Positions 24,405-33,894 are shown, counted from the stretch's first letter. The stretch is 64,000 bases of DNA from Coneutiohabitans sp964457925 (GCA_964457925.1 CAYWGH010000010.1:1-64000), one strand, 5' to 3'. Translations and numbers: made by a program. The notes: a model not told the origin generated them from the sequence alone.

Positions 24405-24620
24405 ATGCCAGAAGTTGGACGGCTTTTGATTGTTGCCGGCATCGTGCTTGTCATTCTCGGCCTCGTGCTCACGAATGCCAAATCTCTTTCTTGGTTGGGC
24501 AGACTGCCGGGCGATTTTGTTATTCGCAAAGAAAATTTCACATTCTATTTCCCGTTGGTTACCTCCCTGGTATTGAGTCTCGTACTCACGCTTTTGATGT
24601 ATTTACTCAGGAAAAAATGA
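24405..24620 (+). CDS. DUF2905 small membrane protein
   Basis: 71 residues from the ATG at 24405; the longer in-frame extension upstream looks non-coding. Two membrane segments (about 5-24, RLLIVAGIVLVILGLVLTNA, and 48-67) flank a conserved loop WLGRLPGDFVIRKENFTFYFP that is diagnostic of DUF2905. Function unknown in the family. It ends one base before the nfeD start region (24622), so the two are almost certainly cotranscribed. Confidence 0.82.
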   Translation: MPEVGRLLIVAGIVLVILGLVLTNAKSLSWLGRLPGDFVIRKENFTFYFPLVTSLVLSLVLTLLMYLLRKK

Positions 24621-24621
24621 T

Positions 24622-25959
24622 ATGAAACGTTCAAGCAAACATGGCTTGGGATTTTTATGGATACTGGCGAGCCTGCTCGCTACTCAGCAAACCGCCGTTG
24701 CAGCAGACGATAAGAATGCCGCAGCAACCACGGTTGCCGTTATTCGCATCAACGGCGCGATCAATCCCTTGACAGCGGAATACATTGCTGACGCCATCAG
24801 CGATGCGGTTGACGAAAAGCGCGAATGCCTGATCATCGAATTGGATACGCCCGGCGGGTTAATGGAATCCACGCGCCTCATTACAAAAGCCATATTCGAG
24901 AGCGAGGTGGCGGTCGTGGTTTACGTCTCCCCCACCGGCGCGCGCGCTGCCTCCGCTGGTGTTTTCATCACCTATGCGGCACATATAGCCGTTATGGTGC
25001 CCACGAGCAATATCGGCGCGGCGCATCCCGTTAGCATCGGCGGCGAAGGCGGCAAAGCAGATTCCAGCAACACCATGATCGAGAAGGTCACAAATGACGC
25101 GGTCGCACAAGTCAAAGCCATCGCCGAAAAACGCGGCCGCAACGCCCAATGGGCGGAGGAGGCCGTGCGCAAAAGCGTTTCCATCACAGCCAAAGAAGCG
25201 CTGGCGTTGAACGTGATCGATTTGATCGCGCCCGACCTTGACAGCCTGCTGGTGCTGATCAACGATCGCGAAGTCGAATTGGTGAATCGCAAGCATACCT
25301 TGAAAACCGCCGGCGCAAAAACAATCGTTCAGGAAATGAACTGGCGGCACAAGCTGCTCGATCGCATCTCCGATCCCAACATTGCTTACATTTTTATGCT
25401 ACTGGGCATCTACGGCATCTTTTTCGAATTGTCGAATCCCGGGGCGATTTTGCCGGGGGTATTGGGCGGAATTTTTTTGATTCTCGGGTTGTATGCGCTG
25501 CAAACGTTGCCGGTGAATTGGGCCGGCGTGCTATTGATCCTGTTCGGCGTCTTGCTCTTCATCCTGGAGGTGAAAGTGACGAGTTACGGCGCGCTGACCA
25601 TCGGCGGCATTGTCGCGATGTTTCTCGGCTCTCTCATGCTTTTCAAAGAGCCCCAAACCGATTTCGAGCCGGTGGCCAAACTCTCGCTGCAAGTCATTCT
25701 TGCGGCAACGCTCTCGACTGCTCTCTTCTTTATCTTTGCGATTGGCATGGTGGTGCGCTCGCAGCGCCGGCCGGCGGTGACCGGCGCGGAAGGCATGATC
25801 GGCGAAGTCGGGGAGGCTTTGACCCCCATTGCCCCCACCGGAAAAGTGAGAGTTCACGGCGAAATTTGGAGAGCCAAAAGCACAACGCCAATTGAAAGCG
25901 GAGAAAAGGTGAAGGTCGTCTTGATCGAAGGCTTGCAACTCACCGTCGAAAAGATGTAA
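24622..25959 (+). CDS. NfeD-family membrane serine protease (ClpP-class, full length)
   Basis: 445 residues. After a signal/anchor segment comes a ClpP/SppA-like protease domain (about 40-240): IELDTPGG, then catalytic Ser in ARAASAGVFI (about 112) and Lys in VRKSVSITAKEAL (about 190). Four to five membrane segments follow (about 245-385), then a soluble OB-fold (GMIGEVGEALTPIAPTGKVR to the end). This is the long NfeD form, known in archaea to cleave the C-terminus of its partner stomatin. The slipin gene lies 104 bases downstream. The pair would act in inner-membrane microdomains or membrane-protein quality control. Confidence 0.9.
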   Translation: MKRSSKHGLGFLWILASLLATQQTAVAADDKNAAATTVAVIRINGAINPLTAEYIADAISDAVDEKRECLIIELDTPGGLMESTRLITKAIFESEVAVVVYVSPTGARAASAGVFITYAAHIAVMVPTSNIGAAHPVSIGGEGGKADSSNTMIEKVTNDAVAQVKAIAEKRGRNAQWAEEAVRKSVSITAKEALALNVIDLIAPDLDSLLVLINDREVELVNRKHTLKTAGAKTIVQEMNWRHKLLDRISDPNIAYIFMLLGIYGIFFELSNPGAILPGVLGGIFLILGLYALQTLPVNWAGVLLILFGVLLFILEVKVTSYGALTIGGIVAMFLGSLMLFKEPQTDFEPVAKLSLQVILAATLSTALFFIFAIGMVVRSQRRPAVTGAEGMIGEVGEALTPIAPTGKVRVHGEIWRAKSTTPIESGEKVKVVLIEGLQLTVEKM

Positions 25960-25985
25960 TGTGGAAATTGCCGCCATTAATTCAA

Positions 25986-26017
25986 ACACAAAGGCCGCGT
26001 TGCTCGTGTCTTTGTGT
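25986..26017. repeat. Short inverted repeat between nfeD and slipin gene
   Basis: ACACAAAG / CTTTGTGT, 8 base pairs with a 16-base loop, in the only gap of this gene pair. It resembles the ends of the palindrome at 10247-10315. It could tune slipin expression relative to nfeD. Confidence 0.4.
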
Positions 26018-26063
26018 CGCAAAAGGTATCACCTCAAAAAACTGGAACAGGTAAGGAGGAGAC

Positions 26064-26831
26064 ATGATGGGCTTGCCGATTTGGTTGATTTTTGTGATCG
26101 TGTTCGGCATCATGATTCTAACCATGGCGATTCAAGTGGTGCGCGAATATGAACGCTTGGTGGTTTTTCGTTTGGGCAAGCATGTGGGCGCGCGGGGCCC
26201 GGGTTTGGTTCTGATTATTCCGTTTGTCGAGCGGTTTGTCAAAGTCAGCACCCGCCTGATCGCCATGGATGTGCCGCCCCAAGATGTAATCACGCGTGAT
26301 AATGTTTCGATTAAGGTGAACGCCGTGCTTTATTTTCGCGTGATCGATCCCAATCGCGCTGTGTTGGATGTTGAGGATTTTCTGTTTGCCACCTCACAAA
26401 TTGCACAAACAACATTGCGCAGCGTGCTCGGCCAGGCCGAGCTTGACGAGTTGCTTGCCCAGCGGGAAAGAATCAATGACAAATTGCAGAACATCATTGA
26501 CACGCACACAGATCCGTGGGGCATCAAGGTCGGCTTGGTGGAAGTAAAACATGTCGACCTGCCGCCGGAGATGCAACGCGCCATGGCACGGCAAGCTGAG
26601 GCCGAACGTGAGCGCCGCGCAAAGGTCATCCACGCAGAAGGCGAACTGCAAGCTTCGGAAAAACTTGCCGAAGCTGCGCGTGTGATGAGCCAAGATCCGA
26701 TTTCGGTGCAATTGCGTTACTTGCAAACTCTGACCGAAATCGCTTCCGAGCACAACTCCACCACCATCTTCCCGTTGCCGATCGATTTGATTAAAATCTT
26801 CTTGGACGGCAAGGACATAAAGAAGGCTTGA
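26064..26831 (+). CDS. Slipin/stomatin-like SPFH membrane protein
   Basis: 255 residues. Strong ribosome site AAGGAGG before two consecutive ATG codons (26064 and 26067). One N-terminal membrane segment (about 4-24) is followed by the SPFH domain: VREYERLVVFRLGKHVGARGP, then MDVPPQDVITRDNVSIKVNA, and ending in the helix EMQRAMARQAEAERERRAKV. This is the prokaryotic stomatin/slipin class that forms large rings on the inner membrane. It pairs with the NfeD protease encoded upstream; that two-gene arrangement is conserved across bacteria and archaea. Confidence 0.92.
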   Translation: MMGLPIWLIFVIVFGIMILTMAIQVVREYERLVVFRLGKHVGARGPGLVLIIPFVERFVKVSTRLIAMDVPPQDVITRDNVSIKVNAVLYFRVIDPNRAVLDVEDFLFATSQIAQTTLRSVLGQAELDELLAQRERINDKLQNIIDTHTDPWGIKVGLVEVKHVDLPPEMQRAMARQAEAERERRAKVIHAEGELQASEKLAEAARVMSQDPISVQLRYLQTLTEIASEHNSTTIFPLPIDLIKIFLDGKDIKKA

Positions 26832-26989
26832 GCAAACACTTCCCCGGGAGACTTCTCAGGTCAGAGTTTTTTGAAGCAACACGATTTTGCCCTGAGGGGG
26901 TCAAGACAAGAACGTTCTGATCTCTTCAGGATTGGCTGTCTCATCTGATCAAACAAAGTTTATAAACAAACGTTGCCGCCGGGAGGCAG

Positions 26990-28546
26990 ATGAGAGTATT
27001 CCAAACGCGCCGCGATGACGAGTATCTAAAAACGCTGCGTGAGCGGCTCAGCATTGCCGGTCCGAACGGCCTGCTCGAAAGAGCCGTCAAAATTTCACGC
27101 CCCGTTGAAGCTGAGGGCAGAAAATTTACGCACTGCTGCCGCATTGATTTCATGGGTTTGGCAGCCAGCAATTTATTAGATGCGGGCGGTGAATATGTTA
27201 CTTCCAGCCTGGTCGACTGCCTTGAAGAGATCTTCAAAAATGCCGGCATCTTGAACGACAAAGGCTGCTTCATCAAGATGCGGTTTTTGTTTTGTTATCC
27301 CTATTCTGCCTACGCCGTTTCCCGCATTCAGGCCGAGTCCACGCGTAACCGATCGTCCATCGATGAACCCCGCTACCTTCGTGATATCAACCTAATCGAA
27401 CAAGTCAACGAAACCACGTTTTTTCAATCAGCCCTCGTGCGCAATCAAACCAACGGCCTGGAACAAATTCAAATTTGGGTTGATCATTACGGCTGGACGC
27501 CGGACGCTGCGAACAAGATCATTGTGCGCTTTACTCCCATGAGTCCCGATCTGTGCATGCTGATCATCAACGATACGATTTTCTGCGATGCTTATTTGAA
27601 CGCCAAAAAGAGCCGCTTAGCTAAAAGAGCTGCGATCGTTGCGCCCTTGCTGCAAGTCGAAGCGCAGGAAAATCGCGAAGCCTTTGAAGGGATCGAAGAT
27701 CATTTTCGCTATCTTTGGGATCATGATACCACGCTGGATTGCGAAGATGCCACGTATTACCAAGCGGGTGTGCCCAACAGTTTGATGCAAATCCGGCCGC
27801 CGCGGCAAATCGACTTTTCCAAAAAAGTGGCGCGTTTGCAGCGCCGCAACAAACAGATCACGGAAAACGAGTTGAATCATTGGCGTTTCGTCGTAACGCG
27901 CCTGTTCGATCGTTTTTGCATCGACCCGGTTCCCACCCCCAGCTCGGAATCGCTGTTTATTGCATGCAGTTGGGAGAAGAGCAAAGATCAGCGCTTCATT
28001 CCCAACCGCTCAGCGCGCCAAATGTTTGAATATCTCGAAAAAGATTTTGGATTGGGCCTGGAAAAGCCGCTGATTTCCGTCAATATTATGGAAGCTGCTT
28101 CCGGCGATTTTTTAACCCGTCAACTCTACGCGCGATTGCAGCAGTCAACGTTGGCGGTTATTTTGCTAACCATGGATATTGCCAGCATGGGCGGCGAGCG
28201 TTACACTAAACCCAACGTTTATCACGAACTGGGCTACTTGATGCGACACCTGGAATCCCGGCGCCTATTGGTGCTGTGCGAGGAGGGGGTCAATGTACCT
28301 TCCAATATTCATGATCTCGTTCGCATTGATTTTCCCAAAGACAAGCTGGCGTTGTGTTACAAGGATGTGCTTGACTGGCTGATTCGCGCCAGCACCTTTG
28401 TGCCAACCCCCGTCATCGAACAGGCTTGCCGCCATCATCTCAGACGGATTGATCATATGGCGCATCTCGAAGCATTGACGCCGGAAGAGGTGGAAACCGC
28501 AAAGCAACGTTTGAAAGAAGACATCGAAAAGCTAAAAAAGGGCTGA
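26990..28546 (+). CDS. TIR-like effector-type protein with uncharacterised N-terminal half
   Basis: 518 residues. Residues about 321-468 resemble the TIR-like nucleotide-binding/NADase domain of PF10137: a first strand SLFIACSWEKS, a middle TLAVILLTMDIAS, then TKPNVYHELGYLMRH with the conserved N-V-x-x-E-L-G (Glu 413), then LVLCEEGVNVPSNIHDLVRI (the P-S-D-I-like loop). The N-terminal 300 residues match nothing I can name with confidence; FEGIEDHFRYLWDHDTT and the strand MLIINDTIFCDAYL are reminiscent of catalytically inactive PLD-like sensor modules. A charged C-terminal helix closes it. No signal peptide. GGGAGG lies just upstream of the ATG. It stands alone between slipin and a phosphatase gene. 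Antiphage or stress-triggered NAD depletion is inference only. Confidence 0.6.
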   Translation: MRVFQTRRDDEYLKTLRERLSIAGPNGLLERAVKISRPVEAEGRKFTHCCRIDFMGLAASNLLDAGGEYVTSSLVDCLEEIFKNAGILNDKGCFIKMRFLFCYPYSAYAVSRIQAESTRNRSSIDEPRYLRDINLIEQVNETTFFQSALVRNQTNGLEQIQIWVDHYGWTPDAANKIIVRFTPMSPDLCMLIINDTIFCDAYLNAKKSRLAKRAAIVAPLLQVEAQENREAFEGIEDHFRYLWDHDTTLDCEDATYYQAGVPNSLMQIRPPRQIDFSKKVARLQRRNKQITENELNHWRFVVTRLFDRFCIDPVPTPSSESLFIACSWEKSKDQRFIPNRSARQMFEYLEKDFGLGLEKPLISVNIMEAASGDFLTRQLYARLQQSTLAVILLTMDIASMGGERYTKPNVYHELGYLMRHLESRRLLVLCEEGVNVPSNIHDLVRIDFPKDKLALCYKDVLDWLIRASTFVPTPVIEQACRHHLRRIDHMAHLEALTPEEVETAKQRLKEDIEKLKKG

Positions 28547-28612
28547 TGTTAAATTTGGGCTGGCTGGCGCACCGCGCGGTTGCAGTGGCCGCGGGGTGGG
28601 TGAATTCGGCGC

Positions 28613-29803
28613 TCAAACCGTAGCGGTTTTCAACATAATACTCACGACCGTGACATCATCTTTTAGCGCCCGATTGCCGCCAAACTCTCGCACGGACGTT
28701 ATCACACCTTCACACAACGCGTGTGCGGGAAACGACAAATTTTGCAGCCAATACGCGCGTAATCGTTCTTCATCAAACTGCTCGCCGCTTTCATTCGCTG
28801 CTTCGATGACGCCGTCGGTGTAGAGCAAAAACCTGTCATTCGCCTGCCACACGATTTCCATCTCCTCGAATGCCGTTTCCAAGGTCAAGCCCAGACCCAG
28901 GCCCGGTGTGCGCAAAGCGCGCACTTGCTTGGTCTCTGCATGATAGTGAAAAACAGGCGGATGCCCGGCGGTGGCCAATTTGACCAACCTGGCTTTTGTA
29001 TCGAGTAAAATGCAGGCGAACGTCACAAACACATTCTTTTCGGAGAGATGATACAGCGTCTTGTTCAAATTTTCGAGCACCCGGCGCGGCGAAAATTCAT
29101 GTTCGATCTGACTGCGCAGCGCGCTTTTCGTCATCGCCGCCATAATGCCGGCGCCAATGCCGTGACCGGCAACATCGCCAATCACCACCATGACCTCCTC
29201 CGGCGACAAGGGTAAAATATCGAAATAGTCTCCGCCGATTTCTGTCGCAGGCGCGCTTAGGCCCGCGACTTCACACCATGCGGTTTCCATCGGCGAGGAG
29301 GGCAGTAATGATTTTTGAATGTTCTGTGCCAAGTTAACTTCCGCTTCGAGCCGCGCGCGTTTGTCAACTTCCTTTCCAAAAACATAAATAAACATGGCGT
29401 ATCCAGCAGCGATAAAAAAAATGCCCAGCATGGTAATGCCAAAACGCCAATTCCTTTGCTCGCCCAACTGTGCCGCTGTCAATGTGACGGACTCAGTTTT
29501 GGCCGGCGCCTGGCCGCGCCATGTGCCTTCGATAAAAGCAGAGGCCACAATTAGCGCTGTAAAAAAAGCTATGATCAAGAGCAAGGGCAGAATTTTTTTG
29601 CCGAATAAAATGATACTGGCCGCCAGTCCCGCGCTTAACAAGGTGATATAAGTCAAGCGCATCCAGACAAATTCGTTCAACACCGGTTCCATCAGCGTTT
29701 GCAGCGGGCCAAACGTCGCAAAAATCAAAGCCACAGCCAGCGCCAGGCGGCGCAACGCCGCAGGCGACATATAATTCCAAATCGGAGACGTTTTGATCAG
29801 CAT
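28613..29803 (-). CDS. Membrane SpoIIE/PP2C-type serine phosphatase
   Basis: 396 residues. Four hydrophobic segments fill residues about 15-150. The PP2C phosphatase domain covers about 185-390 with the metal-binding motifs EIGGDYFDILP, VIGDVAGHGIGAGIMAAM, and FLLYTDGVIEAANESGE. AAGGG lies seven bases before the start. Family members dephosphorylate STAS anti-sigma antagonists in response to a membrane-sensed signal. The STAS gene at 23648 is a plausible substrate, although not adjacent. No GAF, PAS or HAMP domain is seen, so the signal is unclear. Confidence 0.88.
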   Translation of the reverse strand: MLIKTSPIWNYMSPAALRRLALAVALIFATFGPLQTLMEPVLNEFVWMRLTYITLLSAGLAASIILFGKKILPLLLIIAFFTALIVASAFIEGTWRGQAPAKTESVTLTAAQLGEQRNWRFGITMLGIFFIAAGYAMFIYVFGKEVDKRARLEAEVNLAQNIQKSLLPSSPMETAWCEVAGLSAPATEIGGDYFDILPLSPEEVMVVIGDVAGHGIGAGIMAAMTKSALRSQIEHEFSPRRVLENLNKTLYHLSEKNVFVTFACILLDTKARLVKLATAGHPPVFHYHAETKQVRALRTPGLGLGLTLETAFEEMEIVWQANDRFLLYTDGVIEAANESGEQFDEERLRAYWLQNLSFPAHALCEGVITSVREFGGNRALKDDVTVVSIMLKTATV

Positions 29804-30047
29804 TTTTTACCCTTGTTTAAAATTGCAAGGCAAGCGAAACGCCGGACACACAATCGTAACATGTGAAAATAGTGGACCAAAATCAAATTCGTTTTTGCTG
29901 CGCTGCAAACACCTGTGAATCGACTCACGGGCAGAGGCCAACTTTCGTTGTGATCGACAAAAAACGCTTGCCTCTGTGTCATGAATGCAGAATATTGCAG
30001 CATGGCAGCGACAAATCATTTTCATACAAAGATTCAGGAGAACGGCC

Positions 30048-31376
30048 GTGCACAAAATCCAGAGTTTGTTCGTTTGCTTATTGTTGTTTGTTTCATTTCA
30101 AACTCTACGGAGTCAAACCTGGCAAACCTTCACAAACGTGCCAACAATTTCACGCTACAACGATGTTTTCTTTGTGACGCCCGCGCGCGGCTGGATTGTC
30201 AACGGCTCCGGCCAGATTCATCGCACGACAAACGGTGGTCTCTCCTGGCAAAAACAATTTGAGCAAGCCATCACGCATTTCCGTTCCATCGGTTTCATCG
30301 ATTCCTTGCACGGTTGGGCCGGGAACGTCGGCCCCGGAGAATTCGGCGCGACCGACACAACGACGCTATATCAAACCAGCGACGGCGGCCAAACCTGGAC
30401 GCCGGCATCAAGTTTCCACGGCCCGAAGCCGCGCGGCCTTTGCGGCATGCACGTCGTGAACGATTCCGTCATTTGCGCTGTTGGCCGCGTCCGCGGTCCG
30501 GCCTTTTTTGCGAGAACGACGGATCGCGGCCAAACTTGGCACGCTAAAGATATGAGTGCATACGCCGCCGGTTTGATCGATGTTTATTTCTTTCATCCTG
30601 ACACTGGCATTGCCGTCGGCTTGACCAATGTTGATCATAGCAGTTCGAGGGGAGTGGTTTTGTACACAACCGACGGCGGCGAAACCTGGGAGAAACGCCT
30701 GACCACTGCGCGCACGGGAGAATGGTGTTGGAAAGTTTCATTTCCCTCGCGTCGGGTCGGCTATGCCTCGCTGCAACGCAACAGCGAGACACCGATTTAT
30801 TTTTTGAAAACGACGGACGGCGGCATAACGTGGCAGGAGAAACTGTTTTCGAATAGTTACTATCTTGTACAAGGCATCGGCTTTGTCGATGAACAAAACG
30901 GCTGGATCGGCGGCAACAATTCCAATCCCACTTACAAAACCACGAACGGTGGAGAAACCTGGCAATCCGCCGGCTTTGGTGGACGAGTGAATCGCTTTCG
31001 CTTTTTGGGCGACACGCTCGGCTATGCGGTGGGCAATACGGTCTACAAATATACTGCGAAAGCAACCCCTGTCACGCAGCGTCATCAGGAAACGCCTTCA
31101 AATTTTTTGCTCGCTCAAAATTATCCCAATCCATTCAACCCGGGCACGACGATCCGCTTTACCTTATCGCAGCCAGCCCGGGTGAGCATCATGGTTTACG
31201 ACATAAATGGGCGCGAGGTCGAACGCCTGCTTGATCAAACCCGCGCCGCCGGCGAACACACGATTACCTGGGATGGCATTGACCACGAAGGCAATGCAGC
31301 GCCCTCGGGCGTTTATTGGTACACCATTCGCATCGGGCATTTTGCGGACACAAAAAAGATGGTTCTACTTCGATAA
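30048..31376 (+). CDS. Secreted Ycf48/BNR-type propeller protein with T9SS sorting domain
   Basis: 442 residues from GTG 30048, chosen because AGGAG lies seven bases upstream and a signal peptide follows at once (KIQSLFVCLLLFVSFQTLRS). Residues 25-345 contain about seven Ycf48-like/BNR repeats with the signature TxDGGxTW: IHRTTNGGLSWQ, YQTSDGGQTWTP, ARTTDRGQTWH, LYTTDGGETWEK, LKTTDGGITWQE, YKTTNGGETWQS, interleaved with GWAG/GYA strands. This gives a beta-propeller. The tail is a type A T9SS sorting domain (QNYPNPFNPGTTIRFTL, SIMVYDINGREVERL, SGVYWYTIRIG). The product should be secreted to the cell surface; the ligand is unknown. Confidence 0.88.
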   Translation: MHKIQSLFVCLLLFVSFQTLRSQTWQTFTNVPTISRYNDVFFVTPARGWIVNGSGQIHRTTNGGLSWQKQFEQAITHFRSIGFIDSLHGWAGNVGPGEFGATDTTTLYQTSDGGQTWTPASSFHGPKPRGLCGMHVVNDSVICAVGRVRGPAFFARTTDRGQTWHAKDMSAYAAGLIDVYFFHPDTGIAVGLTNVDHSSSRGVVLYTTDGGETWEKRLTTARTGEWCWKVSFPSRRVGYASLQRNSETPIYFLKTTDGGITWQEKLFSNSYYLVQGIGFVDEQNGWIGGNNSNPTYKTTNGGETWQSAGFGGRVNRFRFLGDTLGYAVGNTVYKYTAKATPVTQRHQETPSNFLLAQNYPNPFNPGTTIRFTLSQPARVSIMVYDINGREVERLLDQTRAAGEHTITWDGIDHEGNAAPSGVYWYTIRIGHFADTKKMVLLR

Positions 31377-31397
31377 ATCATCGGCTCGGAGGATATT

Positions 31398-31793
31398 TTG
31401 TCGAGTCTTTTCAATCAAAATCTGCGGGAACGCCTGACGCGCGGCATTGACTACTTTAATCGGGAATACTTTTTTGAAGCCCATGATGAGATTGAAGAGT
31501 TGTGGATGGATGCCCGCAATGCGGTCGAGCGCAATTTGTTTCACGGCCTGGTCAATCTCGCAACCGGCTTTTATCATTTTCGCATGCACAACTTAGCGGG
31601 CATGCAAAGCCAGCTCAAGAAGGGCGTCGATAAACTGTCGCAATTACCCGGCCGGTGCTACGGCATTGAAGTCGAAAAGCTGAGGCAGCACGTCCGATTG
31701 TATATCCATGCGCCGGCACAGGAAGCGTTTTTCCCCGAACCGCTGCCGCAAATTGAATTTCATCCGGACGAAATTCCCGACCATTTTTCATGA
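31398..31793 (+). CDS. DUF309 family protein
   Basis: 131 residues, start TTG at 31398 with GGAGG five bases upstream. The helical core carries the DUF309 signature: FNREYFFEAHDEIEELW (about 19-35) and FHGLVNLATGFYHFRMHN (about 47-64). These small alpha-helical proteins are widespread and of unknown function; the conserved His and Glu suggest a metal or ligand site. It starts 21 bases after the T9SS cargo gene and could share its transcript. Confidence 0.82.
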   Translation: MSSLFNQNLRERLTRGIDYFNREYFFEAHDEIEELWMDARNAVERNLFHGLVNLATGFYHFRMHNLAGMQSQLKKGVDKLSQLPGRCYGIEVEKLRQHVRLYIHAPAQEAFFPEPLPQIEFHPDEIPDHFS

Positions 31794-32025
31794 ATGGTGA
31801 GGTACTCCCAAGGAATGCCGAAACGGTGTATCCGTTTACGGATTTAATGCAAGGCGTACACATCGTCCTTCACAAGACATACAATTTTGTCTCTAATTTC
31901 TTCTGAAATAATTCTGCTTTTCAACAAGAAAACTGCTTCCAATTCAGGCTTTTCTTTCGTACTATCAAGGCCGTTTTTCGAAAAAACTACTTTTTCATTT
32001 GGTGAACAGGAGTATAGAATAGTAT

Positions 32026-33855
32026 ATGACAAAAAACAGTATTCGAAATATTGCGATCATCGCCCATGTTGACCATGGCAAAACCACGCTAGTCGACGGT
32101 ATGCTCAAGCAGAGCGGTACATTCCGGGAAAATCAAGTGACGGGTGAGCGCATTATGGATAGCATGGATCTTGAGCGTGAACGGGGCATCACCATAATGG
32201 CAAAAAATACCGCCATTTGGTACAAGGATACAAAAATAAACATCGTCGATACGCCAGGCCACGCCGATTTTGGCGGCGAAGTCGAACGCGCGCTTAGCAT
32301 GGTCGATGGTGCGCTGCTGCTGGTTGACGCCAGCGAAGGCCCGCTGCCGCAAACGCGTTTCGTATTGAAGAAAGCGCTCGCGGCGCAGCTTCCCATTATT
32401 GTTGTGATCAATAAAATCGATCGCAGCGATGCGCGCATACAAGACGTCATCAACGAGATTTATGATCTCTTCATCGATCTCGATGCGCACGAAGGGCAGC
32501 TCGAATTTCCCATTATCTACACCAATGCCAAGAAAGCCGTAGCGCATCGCCAGCTTGGCGACGGTTCAACGAATCTCATTCCATTGTTCGAAGCCATCAT
32601 TAGCGCGATTCCCGCCCCACAAGCAGACGACGCAGCGCTGCCGCAATTTCTCGTGACAAATCTTGCTTATGATGATTATGTCGGTCAACTGGCGATTGGA
32701 CGCCTGAAACACGGCATCTTGGAGATGGGCAAGAACTATACGCTCTGCGGCGAAGATGACGAAGTCCGCATCGTCAAGTTCTCTGCTTTGTATTCGTTCA
32801 AGGGATTGCAACGTGTTCCGGTTGAGGCGGTCGAAGCGGGCGACATCATCGTCGTTGCCGGCGTTGAAGACGTTCACATTGGCGACACGATTACTGACGC
32901 GGAGAATCCCCGGCCGTTGCCGCGCATCAACGTCGACGAGCCGACGGTCGCGATGATTTTTTCGGTAAACACCAGCCCGTTTGCCGGCCGTGAAGGACGC
33001 TATCTCACCTCGCGCCATTTGCGCGAGCGTCTGGAGAAAGAAGTATTGCACAATGTTGCTTTGCGCGTGCGGCCCACGGATCGCGCCGATGCCTTCGAAG
33101 TCTGCGGCCGCGGCGAATTGCAACTCGCGATCTTAATTGAAACCATGCGCCGCGAAGGTTTCGAGCTGATGGCCTCCAAGCCGCGCGTGATCACGCATGT
33201 GAAAGACGGGCAAATTCAAGAGCCGATGGAACATCTCTACCTCGACATTCCGGAGGAGTTTATCGGCATCGTCACGGAAAAGCTCTCCCTGCGCAAAGGC
33301 CGCATGACCAACATGATCAATCACGGCAGCGGCCGCGTGAATTTGGAATTTCGCATACCCTCGCGCGGGCTTATCGGTTATCGCAACGAATTTCTCACGG
33401 ACACGAAGGGCACGGGCATATTTAACACGTTGTTTGATGGTTACGCGCCCTGGCATGGCGCGATTCCGCAACGCAACAGCGGCGCGCTAGTGGCAGATCG
33501 CGCCGGCCGCGTGACGGCCTACGCCTGCTTTGGTTTGGAAGATCGCGGCGAATTTTTTGTGGCGCCCGGAACGGAAGTGTATGGCGGCATGATTGTGGGC
33601 GAGCGCAACCGCAACACCGATCTCGACGTGAACATCACCAAAGAGAAAAAACTCACCAACATGCGAAGCTCGACGGCGGATTCCACCGTCACGCTGCGGC
33701 CGCCCAAAATCTTGACGCTCGATCAGGCTATCGAATTCATTGGCGAAGATGAGTTGGTGGAAATCACGCCGGAAAGCATTCGCCTGCGCAAGATGGAGTT
33801 GGATGCCGACAAGCGCGCTTCGCAACGCAAGCGCGCCGTGGAAGTAGAGGCGTAA
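32026..33855 (+). CDS. typA: GTP-binding protein TypA/BipA
   Basis: 609 residues, the standard length. GTPase motifs: AHVDHGKTT (13-21), RGITI (switch I), DTPGHADFG (switch II), NKIDRSD and YTNAKKA. EF-G-like domains II, III and V follow, then the BipA-specific C-terminal domain (GNRNTDLDVN..KKLTNMRSS, LTLDQAIEFIGEDELVEITP). TypA binds 70S ribosomes and helps 50S assembly and stress growth, notably at low temperature. The gene is monocistronic with an AT-rich leader and an AGGAG site rather far (about 14 bases) from the ATG. Confidence 0.95.
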   Translation: MTKNSIRNIAIIAHVDHGKTTLVDGMLKQSGTFRENQVTGERIMDSMDLERERGITIMAKNTAIWYKDTKINIVDTPGHADFGGEVERALSMVDGALLLVDASEGPLPQTRFVLKKALAAQLPIIVVINKIDRSDARIQDVINEIYDLFIDLDAHEGQLEFPIIYTNAKKAVAHRQLGDGSTNLIPLFEAIISAIPAPQADDAALPQFLVTNLAYDDYVGQLAIGRLKHGILEMGKNYTLCGEDDEVRIVKFSALYSFKGLQRVPVEAVEAGDIIVVAGVEDVHIGDTITDAENPRPLPRINVDEPTVAMIFSVNTSPFAGREGRYLTSRHLRERLEKEVLHNVALRVRPTDRADAFEVCGRGELQLAILIETMRREGFELMASKPRVITHVKDGQIQEPMEHLYLDIPEEFIGIVTEKLSLRKGRMTNMINHGSGRVNLEFRIPSRGLIGYRNEFLTDTKGTGIFNTLFDGYAPWHGAIPQRNSGALVADRAGRVTAYACFGLEDRGEFFVAPGTEVYGGMIVGERNRNTDLDVNITKEKKLTNMRSSTADSTVTLRPPKILTLDQAIEFIGEDELVEITPESIRLRKMELDADKRASQRKRAVEVEA

Positions 33856-33894
33856 ATCGCTTCGGTAATCGCCTCATCTTGCCACGGTTCAAAA

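Noticed and set aside
31844..32032. 62-residue minus-strand frame overlapping the typA start
   Set aside because: Helical-looking sequence in AT-rich DNA, but it overlaps the first codons of typA on the opposite strand and has no ribosome site or known relatives.
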